From Sporobacter sp038405045 (GTDB lineage Bacteria; Bacillota; Clostridia; Oscillospirales; Oscillospiraceae): 64,000 bases of DNA. Under the pieces are notes generated by a model that had not been told where the DNA came from, made no database searches, and saw only the letters and a list, made by a program, of their open reading frames with translations. Within the stretch, counting starts at the first letter, position 1. The number at the start of each line of letters is the position of its first letter. Below are positions 1 through 7,496 of the stretch, in pieces. Location: the NCBI GenBank assembly GCA_038405045.1, contig JBBZIV010000001.1, positions 62,001-126,000 on the forward strand, in the 5' to 3' direction. The translations under genes and the position numbers were made by a program.

Positions 1-1
1 C

Positions 2-1399
2 GTGACGACGGAGACAGTTGCTTCATGTGCCGAGGACGCCTGGAAAAGGCTCATCGCGCCGTCAGTCGAGCGCGAGGTGCGGGGGGAGCTGACGGACAAA
101 GCCTCTGAACAGGCCATCCGGATGTTTGCGCTGAATTTAAAGCCATTGCTCTTGCAGCCACCCGTTAAAAACAAGGTCATTTTGGGGCTTGACCCCGCCT
201 ACCGAACAGGGTGCAAAATTGCCGTCGTCAGTGAGACGGGCAAGGTGCTTGACACAACGGTTGTCTACCCAACGCCACCGCAGAAAAAGACGGAGGAAGC
301 CAAGCGCGACCTGAAAAGGCTCATTGAAAAGCATAATGTTGACGCGATTGCCATCGGCAACGGCACAGCCTCCAAGGAGTCTGAGCTTTTTATCGCCGAG
401 CTGATTTCAGAGCTGGATAGACCCGTCGGCTACATGGTGGTGAGCGAGGCGGGGGCGTCCGTCTACTCGGCGTCAAAGCTGGGGGCGGAGGAGTTCCCTG
501 ATTTCGACGTGACGCAAAGAAGTGCCGTGTCCATCGCGCGGCGACTTCTTGACCCGCTGGCCGAGCTTGTGAAGATTGACCCGAAAGCCATCGGCGTCGG
601 CCAATACCAGCATGATATGCCGCCCGCGCGGCTTGACGATGCGCTCGGCGGTGTTGTGGAGGACTGCGTCAACAGTGTCGGTGTTGATTTGAATACTGCT
701 TCAATATATTTACTGACTTATATTTCTGGTCTCAACGCGACGGTTGCGAAGAATATCGTCGCTTACCGCGACGAACAAGGGCATTTTAAAAGCAGGCCGG
801 AGCTTAAAAAGGTTTCAAAGCTGGGGCCGAAGGCTTACGAGCAGTCTGCGGGCTTTCTGCGCATCCCCGGCGGGAAAAACGTTCTCGACAATACGGGTGT
901 GCATCCCGAGACCTACGCGGCGGCGGAACAGCTTTTGATTTTGCTGAATCTTACAATGGCGGACAAGGCTGGCCTTGCGGCGCTTGGCGCGCGCGTTGCG
1001 GAATATGGGGAAGCACAGGCGGCTGCGGCTGTCGGCGTCGGCGTTCCGACGCTGCGCGATATTGTCCGAGAGCTGCAAAAGCCGGGGCGTGACTTGAGGG
1101 ACGAGCTGCCGCCGCCGCTGCTCCGGACGGATGTGATGGACATGAGTGACCTAAAGCCGGGCATGGAGCTGACCGGAACGGTGCGCAATGTTATAGACTT
1201 CGGTGTTTTCGTCGACATTGGCGTCCATCAGGACGGGCTGGTGCACATCTCTGAGGTCACCGACCGCTATATTAAACACCCGTCGGAGATCGTCAAAGTT
1301 GGAGACGTTGTCACCGTCACCGTGCTCGGCGTCGATCAAGCCAAAAAGCGGATATCGCTATCCATGAAAAAGCGTGAAAAAGCAGGCCGACAAGCATGA
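2..1399 (+). CDS. tex: Tex-type RNA-binding transcription accessory protein, 3' part
   Basis: The gene enters from the left edge, so its N-terminus (roughly the first 250-300 residues of a protein usually over 700 long) is missing. The visible 465 residues show, in order, a YqgF/RNase H-like domain (about 55-190, with GLDPAYRTGCKIAVV), a helix-hairpin-helix region (about 195-345) and a C-terminal S1 RNA-binding domain (about 378-452, with DFGVFVDIGVHQDGLVHISE). This order is diagnostic of Tex, a conserved cytoplasmic nucleic-acid-binding protein linked to transcription. The GTG at position 2 is internal, not a start. The stop overlaps the next start by four bases (ATGA), so the two genes are probably co-translated. 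Confidence 0.93.
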   Translation: MTTETVASCAEDAWKRLIAPSVEREVRGELTDKASEQAIRMFALNLKPLLLQPPVKNKVILGLDPAYRTGCKIAVVSETGKVLDTTVVYPTPPQKKTEEAKRDLKRLIEKHNVDAIAIGNGTASKESELFIAELISELDRPVGYMVVSEAGASVYSASKLGAEEFPDFDVTQRSAVSIARRLLDPLAELVKIDPKAIGVGQYQHDMPPARLDDALGGVVEDCVNSVGVDLNTASIYLLTYISGLNATVAKNIVAYRDEQGHFKSRPELKKVSKLGPKAYEQSAGFLRIPGGKNVLDNTGVHPETYAAAEQLLILLNLTMADKAGLAALGARVAEYGEAQAAAAVGVGVPTLRDIVRELQKPGRDLRDELPPPLLRTDVMDMSDLKPGMELTGTVRNVIDFGVFVDIGVHQDGLVHISEVTDRYIKHPSEIVKVGDVVTVTVLGVDQAKKRISLSMKKREKAGRQA

Positions 1400-3126
1400 G
1401 CGGCGTTTGCCTGCACGCCGTTATCGCCGCCATCAATTCAAAATATATTCACGCGTCACTCGCACCGTGGTATCTGCTGGCGGGGCTTGAAACGTTTGGG
1501 GACGGCGCGGTCTCAGCCGAGGTCGTTGAGGGGACAGTGAATGAAGAGCTCGCGGCTGTTGCCGCGCGAATCATTGAAAAAAGCCCGGGCGTTCTCGGGC
1601 TTTCCTGCTATATCTGGAATATCGCGTTTATCAAAAAGCTGCTGCCTGTCATCAAAAAAGCGCTGCCGGACGCCGTTATCGTTCTCGGCGGCCCGGAGGT
1701 CAGCTATAACGCCGGAGATATTCTGTGTGACGAGCCGCTCGTGGACTACGTTATCTCCGGGGAAGGCGAAATGCCCTTCGCGCGGCTTATGACAGCGCTT
1801 ACCTCCGGCGGCAGCACTGCCGGTATTCCGGGCCTCTGCTACAGGAGCGGCGGCGGTGTCGCCGTCGCGCCACCGCATGGCGCGACCGACGACCCGCCCA
1901 ATCCATATACCGAGGCGTATTTCACGGCGCTGAACGGACGGATCGCCTATTTGGAGACGAGCCGGGGCTGCCCGTTTGCCTGCGCCTTCTGCCTGTCCGG
2001 CAGGACTGGCACCATTCGATTTTTTGACCTGGAACGGGCAAAGCGGGATATGCTGCTTTTGGCAAACAGCGGCACGCAAACCGTCAAGCTCGTTGACAGG
2101 ACGTTTAACGCTGACAAGCGCCGCGCTCGGACGATTTTTCAGTTTCTGATCGGACACGCCGGAAAAGAAATTCCGGCAAGCGTCTCTTTTCATTTTGAAA
2201 TTGCCGGGGAACTGTTGGACGACGAGACACTCGATGTGCTGGCGGCGGCGCCGAAGGGTTTGTTCCAGTTTGAAATCGGGTTGCAAAGCTTTCATGCGCC
2301 CACGCTTGAGGCCATCAACAGGCGGACGGATTGTGCCCGCCTTAAGCGTAATATCGAGCGCCTTACGGCACTCGGCAACATCCACATTCATATTGACCTC
2401 ATTGCGGGCCTTCCCTTTGAAGATTTACAGTGCTTTGCCGAGAGCTTCAACAAAGCCTTTACTCTCTCGCCGCATGTGCTGCAGCTAGGGTTTTTAAAGC
2501 TCCTCCACGGCGCACCGCTCCGGGAAGACCCGAAAGCATACCCGTGCCGATTTTCTCCCGAACCGCCGTATGCGGTGCTGGAGACTCCATGGCTGACCCC
2601 GGCCGCTTTTGATGTATTGCAACAAACGGCAGAGGCCTTGGAACGACTCTATAACAGCGGGCGTTTTCGGCGGGCGCTCGTCTATGTCCTTAAGCAAAGC
2701 GGGCTGACGCCATTTGAACTTTTTTCGAAAGCTGGAGGATTTCTTAACGCACATATGAAAAAAGGCTCGTCACTTGACGAGCTGACAGCCAAAATCCTCA
2801 ATTTTTTCTCGGCGCTGCCGGGCGTTAACGGCGCTGTTTTGCGCGACAGGATGGTTTGCGACAGGCTGGCGACGAACGTATCCGGTAAGCTGCCGTCCGT
2901 GCTTAAAATGCACGATGATCGATTTAAAAAGGCTGTCAACCGACTCAAAGACGCGGAAAAGGCACAAGGTTTGGCACAAAGCCCAAAAGGTACCCGCCGC
3001 GGATATGCGCTGCTTTGTTCCGAAAAGGTGCTGGTGTACGCCGATTACCGCGCCAAAGACCCCGTCACCGGGGAATACGCGCTTACTTTTGTTAAGCTAC
3101 CAGAAAAAGACGACGCGCCGACATAG
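1396..3126 (+). CDS. B12-binding domain radical SAM protein (DUF4080 type)
   Basis: A 576-residue protein with an N-terminal cobalamin-binding-like Rossmann domain (about 5-140) followed by a radical SAM domain. The iron-sulfur motif CxxxCxxC is intact at Cys192, Cys196 and Cys199, after LETSRG. The C-terminal 200 residues match the general look of the DUF4080 extension. Members are predicted to reductively cleave S-adenosylmethionine and act on an unknown substrate, possibly by methyl transfer. The ATG lies inside the tex stop (four-base overlap), which fixes the start. The substrate cannot be read from the sequence. Confidence 0.88.
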   Translation: MSGVCLHAVIAAINSKYIHASLAPWYLLAGLETFGDGAVSAEVVEGTVNEELAAVAARIIEKSPGVLGLSCYIWNIAFIKKLLPVIKKALPDAVIVLGGPEVSYNAGDILCDEPLVDYVISGEGEMPFARLMTALTSGGSTAGIPGLCYRSGGGVAVAPPHGATDDPPNPYTEAYFTALNGRIAYLETSRGCPFACAFCLSGRTGTIRFFDLERAKRDMLLLANSGTQTVKLVDRTFNADKRRARTIFQFLIGHAGKEIPASVSFHFEIAGELLDDETLDVLAAAPKGLFQFEIGLQSFHAPTLEAINRRTDCARLKRNIERLTALGNIHIHIDLIAGLPFEDLQCFAESFNKAFTLSPHVLQLGFLKLLHGAPLREDPKAYPCRFSPEPPYAVLETPWLTPAAFDVLQQTAEALERLYNSGRFRRALVYVLKQSGLTPFELFSKAGGFLNAHMKKGSSLDELTAKILNFFSALPGVNGAVLRDRMVCDRLATNVSGKLPSVLKMHDDRFKKAVNRLKDAEKAQGLAQSPKGTRRGYALLCSEKVLVYADYRAKDPVTGEYALTFVKLPEKDDAPT

Positions 3127-3144
3127 AATCGGTGCGCCGTTTTT
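3111..3144 (+). terminator. Rho-independent terminator at the radical SAM gene stop
   Basis: A GC-rich stem with arms around 3113-3121 and 3129-3137 (one G-T pair) flanks a loop that contains the TAG stop codon, and a run of five T follows. It ends the tex-radical SAM unit. Confidence 0.6.
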
Positions 3145-3146
3145 GC

Positions 3147-3395
3147 TTATAGCTGCAATACCTGGCTGGGTAAAATGACGTGGGACGTATCAACTTTAGA
3201 GGCTCTGGAGATGACGAGAATTGTCCCGACGATCAAGATAGCAAAAATCAGGATGACGGCGACCAGATGCGGCCATTTGATGCGAATTTTTCGAAGCCGC
3301 TCCATGCCCTTTGCTTGAAGGGGCGCGGTATCGCCCGAACCGGCCTTGGCTTTATTTTTCGGCGATGCGCCGGCGGCGGAATGCGCTGCGCTCAT
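3147..3395 (-). CDS. Small single-pass membrane protein, unknown function
   Basis: An 82-residue protein I do not recognise. It has a polar, Ala/Lys-rich N-terminal 30 residues, a basic stretch (RLRKIRIKW), one hydrophobic helix at about 43-62 and a short polar tail. Basic residues before the helix suggest the N-terminus is inside. A GGGGGTC ribosome site lies about 6 bases before the ATG, and a good promoter (TTGACG, 16 bases, TATAAA) sits upstream on the same strand, which argues for a real gene. The gene converges on the radical SAM gene. It could equally be a scaffold or a regulatory small membrane protein. Confidence 0.6.
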   Translation of the reverse strand: MSAAHSAAGASPKNKAKAGSGDTAPLQAKGMERLRKIRIKWPHLVAVILIFAILIVGTILVISRASKVDTSHVILPSQVLQL

Positions 3396-3438
3396 ATAAT
3401 GACCCCCGTTTCAGGCGGTTGATGGTGTTAACCTGCTA

Positions 3439-3466
3439 TTTATATTATCTCCAATAAATCCGTCAA
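3439..3466 (-). promoter_or_regulatory. Sigma-A-type promoter for the small membrane protein
   Basis: On the minus strand TTGACG (3466-3461) and TATAAA (3444-3439) are separated by 16 bases and lead into the 82-residue gene. Confidence 0.55.
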
Positions 3467-3590
3467 TGAGTTGAATAAAGTGTAAACTTATTGTAAATTT
3501 GTGTTTCTTGTTCCGAAAGCTAGCAATTTCTCGGGCTGATTAAAACGGGGCGGCAGGAATTGGATGGATAAAGCGACGATTTACGCAGCC

Positions 3591-3619
3591 TTGCAAACAC
3601 GACAAGACCGGCATATAAT
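3591..3619 (+). promoter_or_regulatory. Sigma-A-type promoter for the hydrogenase-like gene
   Basis: TTGCAA (3591-3596) and TATAAT (3614-3619) are separated by 17 bases. Transcription would start near 3626 and give a leader of about 120 bases. Confidence 0.6.
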
Positions 3620-3745
3620 GGAATTAGCTCGAAAAATGCAAAAAGGACACTTATCATACCAGCCCAACATGTTTAATGTATGATTATGAAGCACGCGGTT
3701 AAAACTTCGATAATAAGTCGTATAAAGATATAAGGAAGCGAAGAT

Positions 3746-4996
3746 ATGGAATCCTTCAATCAGCTCTACAAACAGATGCTAAAATCGGCTGTCAAAGGCG
3801 AGGCGACCGTGACCGAAACTGACGCACACTTGGTGGACAGGCTCCTGCATCCTGAAAAACATGCGCCTGTCTGGCAGCAAAGCCCCTGCGACTGCAAGGA
3901 TGGGGAAGAGGCCCCTTGCACTGCAGCATGCCTTTATAAGGCTATCCGGCGCGATGAAACGGGGGCGCTTTTGATTGACGAGAGCCTCTGCGTTGGCTGC
4001 TCAGCCTGTATTCAGGCTTGCAAGAGCGGCAAACTGACGCAAAGCAAAGATATCCTGCCCGTGCTTGAAGCCGTTAAAAAAGCGCCCGGTACCGTCTACG
4101 CGATGGTTGCACCATCGATTATCGGCCAGTTCGGGGAGGCCGCCGGTGCCGGGCGGCTGCGGTGTGCCTTTAAAAAAATCGGATTTGCCGACATGGCGGA
4201 GGTTGCGCTGTTTGCCGATATTCTGACATTAAAAGAGGCTCTATTATTCGACCGGGAGATTGTCACCGATACCGACTATATGCTCACGAGCTGCTGCTGC
4301 CCAATCTGGATTGCCATGGTGCGCCGCGGCTATAAACAATTCGTTTCGCATCTGCCGGACCTCGTCTCGCCGATGGTGGCTTGCGCACGTGTTCTCAAAC
4401 GGCTTGACCCCAAAGCCGTCACGGTCTTTATTGGGCCATGTATCGCCAAAAAGGTGGAAGCGCGGGAAAAAGACCTTCAGGGCATTGTTGACTTTGTGCT
4501 GACATTTGAAGAGATGAAGGACCTGTTTGACGCGTTTGAAATCGACATGGCACATCTGAAGGCGGAACCTGAAGAGCAGTCGTCCCGTGCTGGGCGGATT
4601 TACGGCAGGACAGGCGGCGTCAGCGAAGCCGTCTCCGAGACGGTCAGGCGGCTGCGGCCGGGGCGGAACATTGAGGTTAAAGCCGTTCAGGCAGACGGCA
4701 CAGCCGCCTGCCGAAAGCTTTTGGATGACTTGAAAAACGATGCCGTGACGGCAAATTACCTTGAGGGTATGGGCTGTGACGGTGGCTGCGTTGGAGGGCC
4801 GAAGGTTCTGATTGAAAAAGATCATGGCAGGCGATTTGTCAATGCCTATGGCGACGAGGCATCATTTGCGACGCCGCTGGAGAATCCGGCAGTCTTGAGC
4901 CTATTAAAAAGCCTCGGATTTGAAACGGCGGAAAGCCTTATTGAGGATGAAGATATTTTCGTTCGGCAATTCGAGGAAAACGCCGCCGCACGGTGA
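3746..4996 (+). CDS. [FeFe]-hydrogenase-type protein, monomeric, with N-terminal ferredoxin domain
   Basis: A 416-residue iron-sulfur protein. The N-terminal part carries cysteines for two [4Fe-4S] clusters, including CVGCSACIQAC at about residues 93-103. The catalytic domain has the three hydrogenase signatures: TSCCCPIW (about 181-188), GPCIAKK (about 230-236) and GMGCDGGC (about 341-348). All four H-cluster cysteine positions are present. The second and third motifs differ from the textbook MPCxxKxxE and MACxGGC, so this may be a sensory or otherwise divergent branch, not a main hydrogen-evolving enzyme. There are no electron-transfer subunits or maturases next door. The ATG follows AAGGAAG, and the protein is shorter than standard clostridial enzymes. 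Confidence 0.85.
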   Translation: MESFNQLYKQMLKSAVKGEATVTETDAHLVDRLLHPEKHAPVWQQSPCDCKDGEEAPCTAACLYKAIRRDETGALLIDESLCVGCSACIQACKSGKLTQSKDILPVLEAVKKAPGTVYAMVAPSIIGQFGEAAGAGRLRCAFKKIGFADMAEVALFADILTLKEALLFDREIVTDTDYMLTSCCCPIWIAMVRRGYKQFVSHLPDLVSPMVACARVLKRLDPKAVTVFIGPCIAKKVEAREKDLQGIVDFVLTFEEMKDLFDAFEIDMAHLKAEPEEQSSRAGRIYGRTGGVSEAVSETVRRLRPGRNIEVKAVQADGTAACRKLLDDLKNDAVTANYLEGMGCDGGCVGGPKVLIEKDHGRRFVNAYGDEASFATPLENPAVLSLLKSLGFETAESLIEDEDIFVRQFEENAAAR

Positions 4997-5006
4997 AACG
5001 ACCAAG

Positions 5007-5038
5007 CGCCCCCGCCACAGTGACGGGGGCGTTTTTTT
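5007..5038 (+). terminator. Rho-independent terminator after the hydrogenase-like gene
   Basis: A perfect 8-bp stem (CGCCCCCG at 5007-5014, CGGGGGCG at 5024-5031) with a 9-base loop is followed by seven T. Confidence 0.85.
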
Positions 5039-5052
5039 GCGTGAGGGTGCTT

Positions 5053-5418
5053 TTACGGATGATGCTTTCTGCGGTTTGGATAGATGGACCTGACAAGGTA
5101 CCTGTGAAAGAACCAGTCGCCGACGGCGAGGATGATGGCGCTGAAAATGGCGGCACCAATTGAAAAAGACGGATATCTTGACCAGAAATTAAAGGAATAG
5201 ATTGTGAGAAAAGACAAAACGGCATTGCAGAGCGTTGCGACCATATTATTGGAATGCGATAAAATCAAGAGGTCTACAATGATATAGCCAACAACAGTGA
5301 CAGCCAGCGAGATCATGAAAATCTGGCCAACTGTGAGCGCCGTCATCAGATTCAGGAGAATCTCCAAGAGAACAAGGACGATAACAAATTTAAAAAGGAT
5401 TGCCACGAGATGTTTCAA
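5053..5418 (-). CDS. DUF2512 (YndM-like) membrane protein
   Basis: A 121-residue integral membrane protein with about four hydrophobic helices and a basic C-terminus (YPNRRKHHP). Length and pattern, including the start MKHLVAILFKF and a late GDWFFHRYLV segment, match the DUF2512 family known from endospore-forming Firmicutes; its function is unknown. I place the start at the TTG (5418-5416) because AGAGGTG lies about 6 bases upstream and the family usually begins this way. The GTG three codons upstream has no properly spaced ribosome site. Confidence 0.8.
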   Translation of the reverse strand: MKHLVAILFKFVIVLVLLEILLNLMTALTVGQIFMISLAVTVVGYIIVDLLILSHSNNMVATLCNAVLSFLTIYSFNFWSRYPSFSIGAAIFSAIILAVGDWFFHRYLVRSIYPNRRKHHP

Positions 5419-5575
5419 CTGTTTCACCTCTTTATTAATGATTTACCAACAGATATATTTGGTGTCTTTAGAATCTCCATCAGAAAACGAGATATTCCGC
5501 TAAAAGATGGGAATACAGGATTTACCGTATAGATTTTTTAAATTACTGCACAATATTTTCGTCAGAGGTGATTTT

Positions 5576-6676
5576 TTGCTGACGATGCTTCGGAACATTT
5601 CCTGCTATACACCAAAGCCCGTTGGGAAAAAAGACATATTGATAGCAGGCGATAAAATTTTTAAAATAACGATGCCGGGCGTGCTGGAAGACAATATTCA
5701 TCTGGCGCACACCATAGATGCCGAAGGCTTATATGCGTTCCCCGGGCTCATTGATATGCATGCGCATATCACAGGCGGCGGCGGCGAAGCGGGTTTTGAT
5801 AGCCGCGCGGGCGAGATGATGGCTGAAGACATCATTGCCGCGGGTATTACAACGCTCGTCGGCCTTCTGGGGGCGGACGGCGTCACGCGCAGTATGGAGG
5901 CTTTGTATGCCAAGGCAAAGGCGCTGGAAGCGGCAGGGTTGACAACATATATCTATTCGGGGAGCTATGCGCTTCCGCCGGTGACGCTGACGGGGAGCCT
6001 CATAAAGGACATGGTGTTCATTGACACCGTTATTGGCGGCGGGGAAATCGCCGTCTCTGACCACCGTTCCTCTTGCCCGAGTACCGAGGATCTGATTAAA
6101 ATAGCAGCCCAGCTGCACCTCGGCGGTCTGCTGGCCGGAAAGGCCGGTGTGATGCACCTGCATGTCGGCGACGGGAAAAAAGGGCTGGGCGCTGTGACGG
6201 ATATCCTGAAAAATTCCGACCTGCCGATGACGATGTTTATTCCCACCCACGTCAACAGAAACCGGAAGCTGTTTCGCGAGGCCGTCGGATACGTCAAATC
6301 GGGCGGATTGATTGACATGACGGCAGGCGAGCGGGACGGCATTCCCGTCGCGGAGGCGGTGAGAATCCTTCTTGCCGAAGACGCCGACCTCTCCCGCGTG
6401 ACGGTTAGCTCTGACGCCGGGGGCAGCATACCAACAGGCGGGGTGACAGAAGTCGGGGCATTTTATCGTGACTTTAAGGAAATAATACAGCAGGCGATTT
6501 TAATGCCGGGAGAAGCCGTCCGCCTCTTTTCAACAAACGCGGCGGCTGTTTTGAAATTATACCCCCGCAAGGGGAACCTTCGGGAGGGCGGTGATGCCGA
6601 CATCCTGATAACAGACGGCGTGCAGCGTTTGAGAATGCTTTTTGGCAAAGGAAAGCTTCTCTTCAGCAGGCCGTGA
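5576..6676 (+). CDS. iadA: Beta-aspartyl (isoaspartyl) dipeptidase
   Basis: An amidohydrolase of about 366 residues that cleaves beta-linked aspartyl dipeptides. It has the metal-binding DMHAHITGG motif near residue 60, a later HLHVGDG and the C-terminal amidohydrolase strand with GGDADILI. In this cluster the natural substrate should be beta-Asp-Arg (or beta-Asp-Lys) released from cyanophycin by CphB. The start is uncertain: TTG at 5576 has AGAGGTG five bases upstream, and ATG at 5585 is the next choice. An open frame back to 5507 has no ribosome site. The stop overlaps the cphB reading frame region, so the genes form an operon. Confidence 0.9.
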   Translation: MLTMLRNISCYTPKPVGKKDILIAGDKIFKITMPGVLEDNIHLAHTIDAEGLYAFPGLIDMHAHITGGGGEAGFDSRAGEMMAEDIIAAGITTLVGLLGADGVTRSMEALYAKAKALEAAGLTTYIYSGSYALPPVTLTGSLIKDMVFIDTVIGGGEIAVSDHRSSCPSTEDLIKIAAQLHLGGLLAGKAGVMHLHVGDGKKGLGAVTDILKNSDLPMTMFIPTHVNRNRKLFREAVGYVKSGGLIDMTAGERDGIPVAEAVRILLAEDADLSRVTVSSDAGGSIPTGGVTEVGAFYRDFKEIIQQAILMPGEAVRLFSTNAAAVLKLYPRKGNLREGGDADILITDGVQRLRMLFGKGKLLFSRP

Positions 6677-6693
6677 CTATTGGGGAGACAAAC

Positions 6694-7494
6694 GTGGAAT
6701 CTTCAAAAGGCTATCTCATCATGATCGGCGGCGCCGAGGATAAAAAAAACGGCAGCATCATCTTGCGGCAGGCAGCAGAACTCATTGTGGACACGGAGCG
6801 CCTAATTGTGCTGACGACGGCAACGGAAAAGCCGGAAGAGGCGGGACGCAATTACCTAGAGGTTTTTCACGGGCTGGGGATAAAAAACGTTCAAATCATG
6901 AACATCGCAACGCGCGAAGAGGCGGCCGACGAGGCATCTTGCACACAGCTTCACAAGGCAAAAGGCCTCTTTATGACGGGCGGCGACCAGCTGCGCCTGA
7001 CGAGCATTCTGGGCGGCACAAAATTTGGTGCCGGTATAAAAAATCTTTATGAATCCGGCGGCGTCGTCATGGGGACGAGCGCGGGCGCGTCTGTCATGAG
7101 TTCAACCATGATCGTCAACGGGGACGATCATGAGCCGGCAAAAAAATGCACGCTGAAAATGGCGCCCGGTCTTGGGCTCCTGGACGGCGTTATCATCGAC
7201 CAGCACTTTGACCAGCGCGGGCGCTTTGGGCGGCTGATGTGCGGGATTGCGGAAAATCCCGCTGTTCTCGGCATCGGGATTGACGAGGACACGTCCATCA
7301 AGCTTTACCCAGACATGCACTTTGAGGTTGTCGGATCAAATGCCGTGACAATTCTCGACGGGCGGTCTATTCTGAGCTCCAACGTCTCTGAACTTCAGCA
7401 AAACGAGATTCTGGCAATTGTCGGGGTCACCGTCGACATTCTGCCGCAGGGCTATGGCTTTGATCTCACAAACAGAAAGGTTATGCGATTTTAA
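6694..7494 (+). CDS. cphB: Cyanophycinase
   Basis: A 266-residue serine peptidase of family S51 that degrades the storage polymer cyanophycin to beta-Asp-Arg dipeptides in the cytoplasm. The nucleophile elbow GTSAGAS places the catalytic Ser near residue 128, and DQHFDQRGR, typical of the family, follows near 170. I chose GTG at 6694 because GGGGAGA ends five bases before it; an in-frame GTG at 6673 overlaps the iadA stop but has no ribosome site. The gene lies between iadA and cphA, so the whole polymer cycle is encoded in one operon. Confidence 0.93.
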   Translation: MESSKGYLIMIGGAEDKKNGSIILRQAAELIVDTERLIVLTTATEKPEEAGRNYLEVFHGLGIKNVQIMNIATREEAADEASCTQLHKAKGLFMTGGDQLRLTSILGGTKFGAGIKNLYESGGVVMGTSAGASVMSSTMIVNGDDHEPAKKCTLKMAPGLGLLDGVIIDQHFDQRGRFGRLMCGIAENPAVLGIGIDEDTSIKLYPDMHFEVVGSNAVTILDGRSILSSNVSELQQNEILAIVGVTVDILPQGYGFDLTNRKVMRF

Positions 7495-7496
7495 AC

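Larger units (their letters stand above)
3396..3745. other. Divergent intergenic region
   Basis: The 350 bases between the small membrane protein and the hydrogenase-like gene are AT-rich and hold the two outward-facing promoters listed separately. The roughly 120-base leader of the hydrogenase-like gene has no ribosome-site-backed open frame and no obvious terminator hairpin. I see nothing else in it. Confidence 0.5.

Noticed and set aside
1513..2391. A 292-codon open frame on the minus strand
   Set aside because: It is antisense to the radical SAM gene and has no recognisable protein features.
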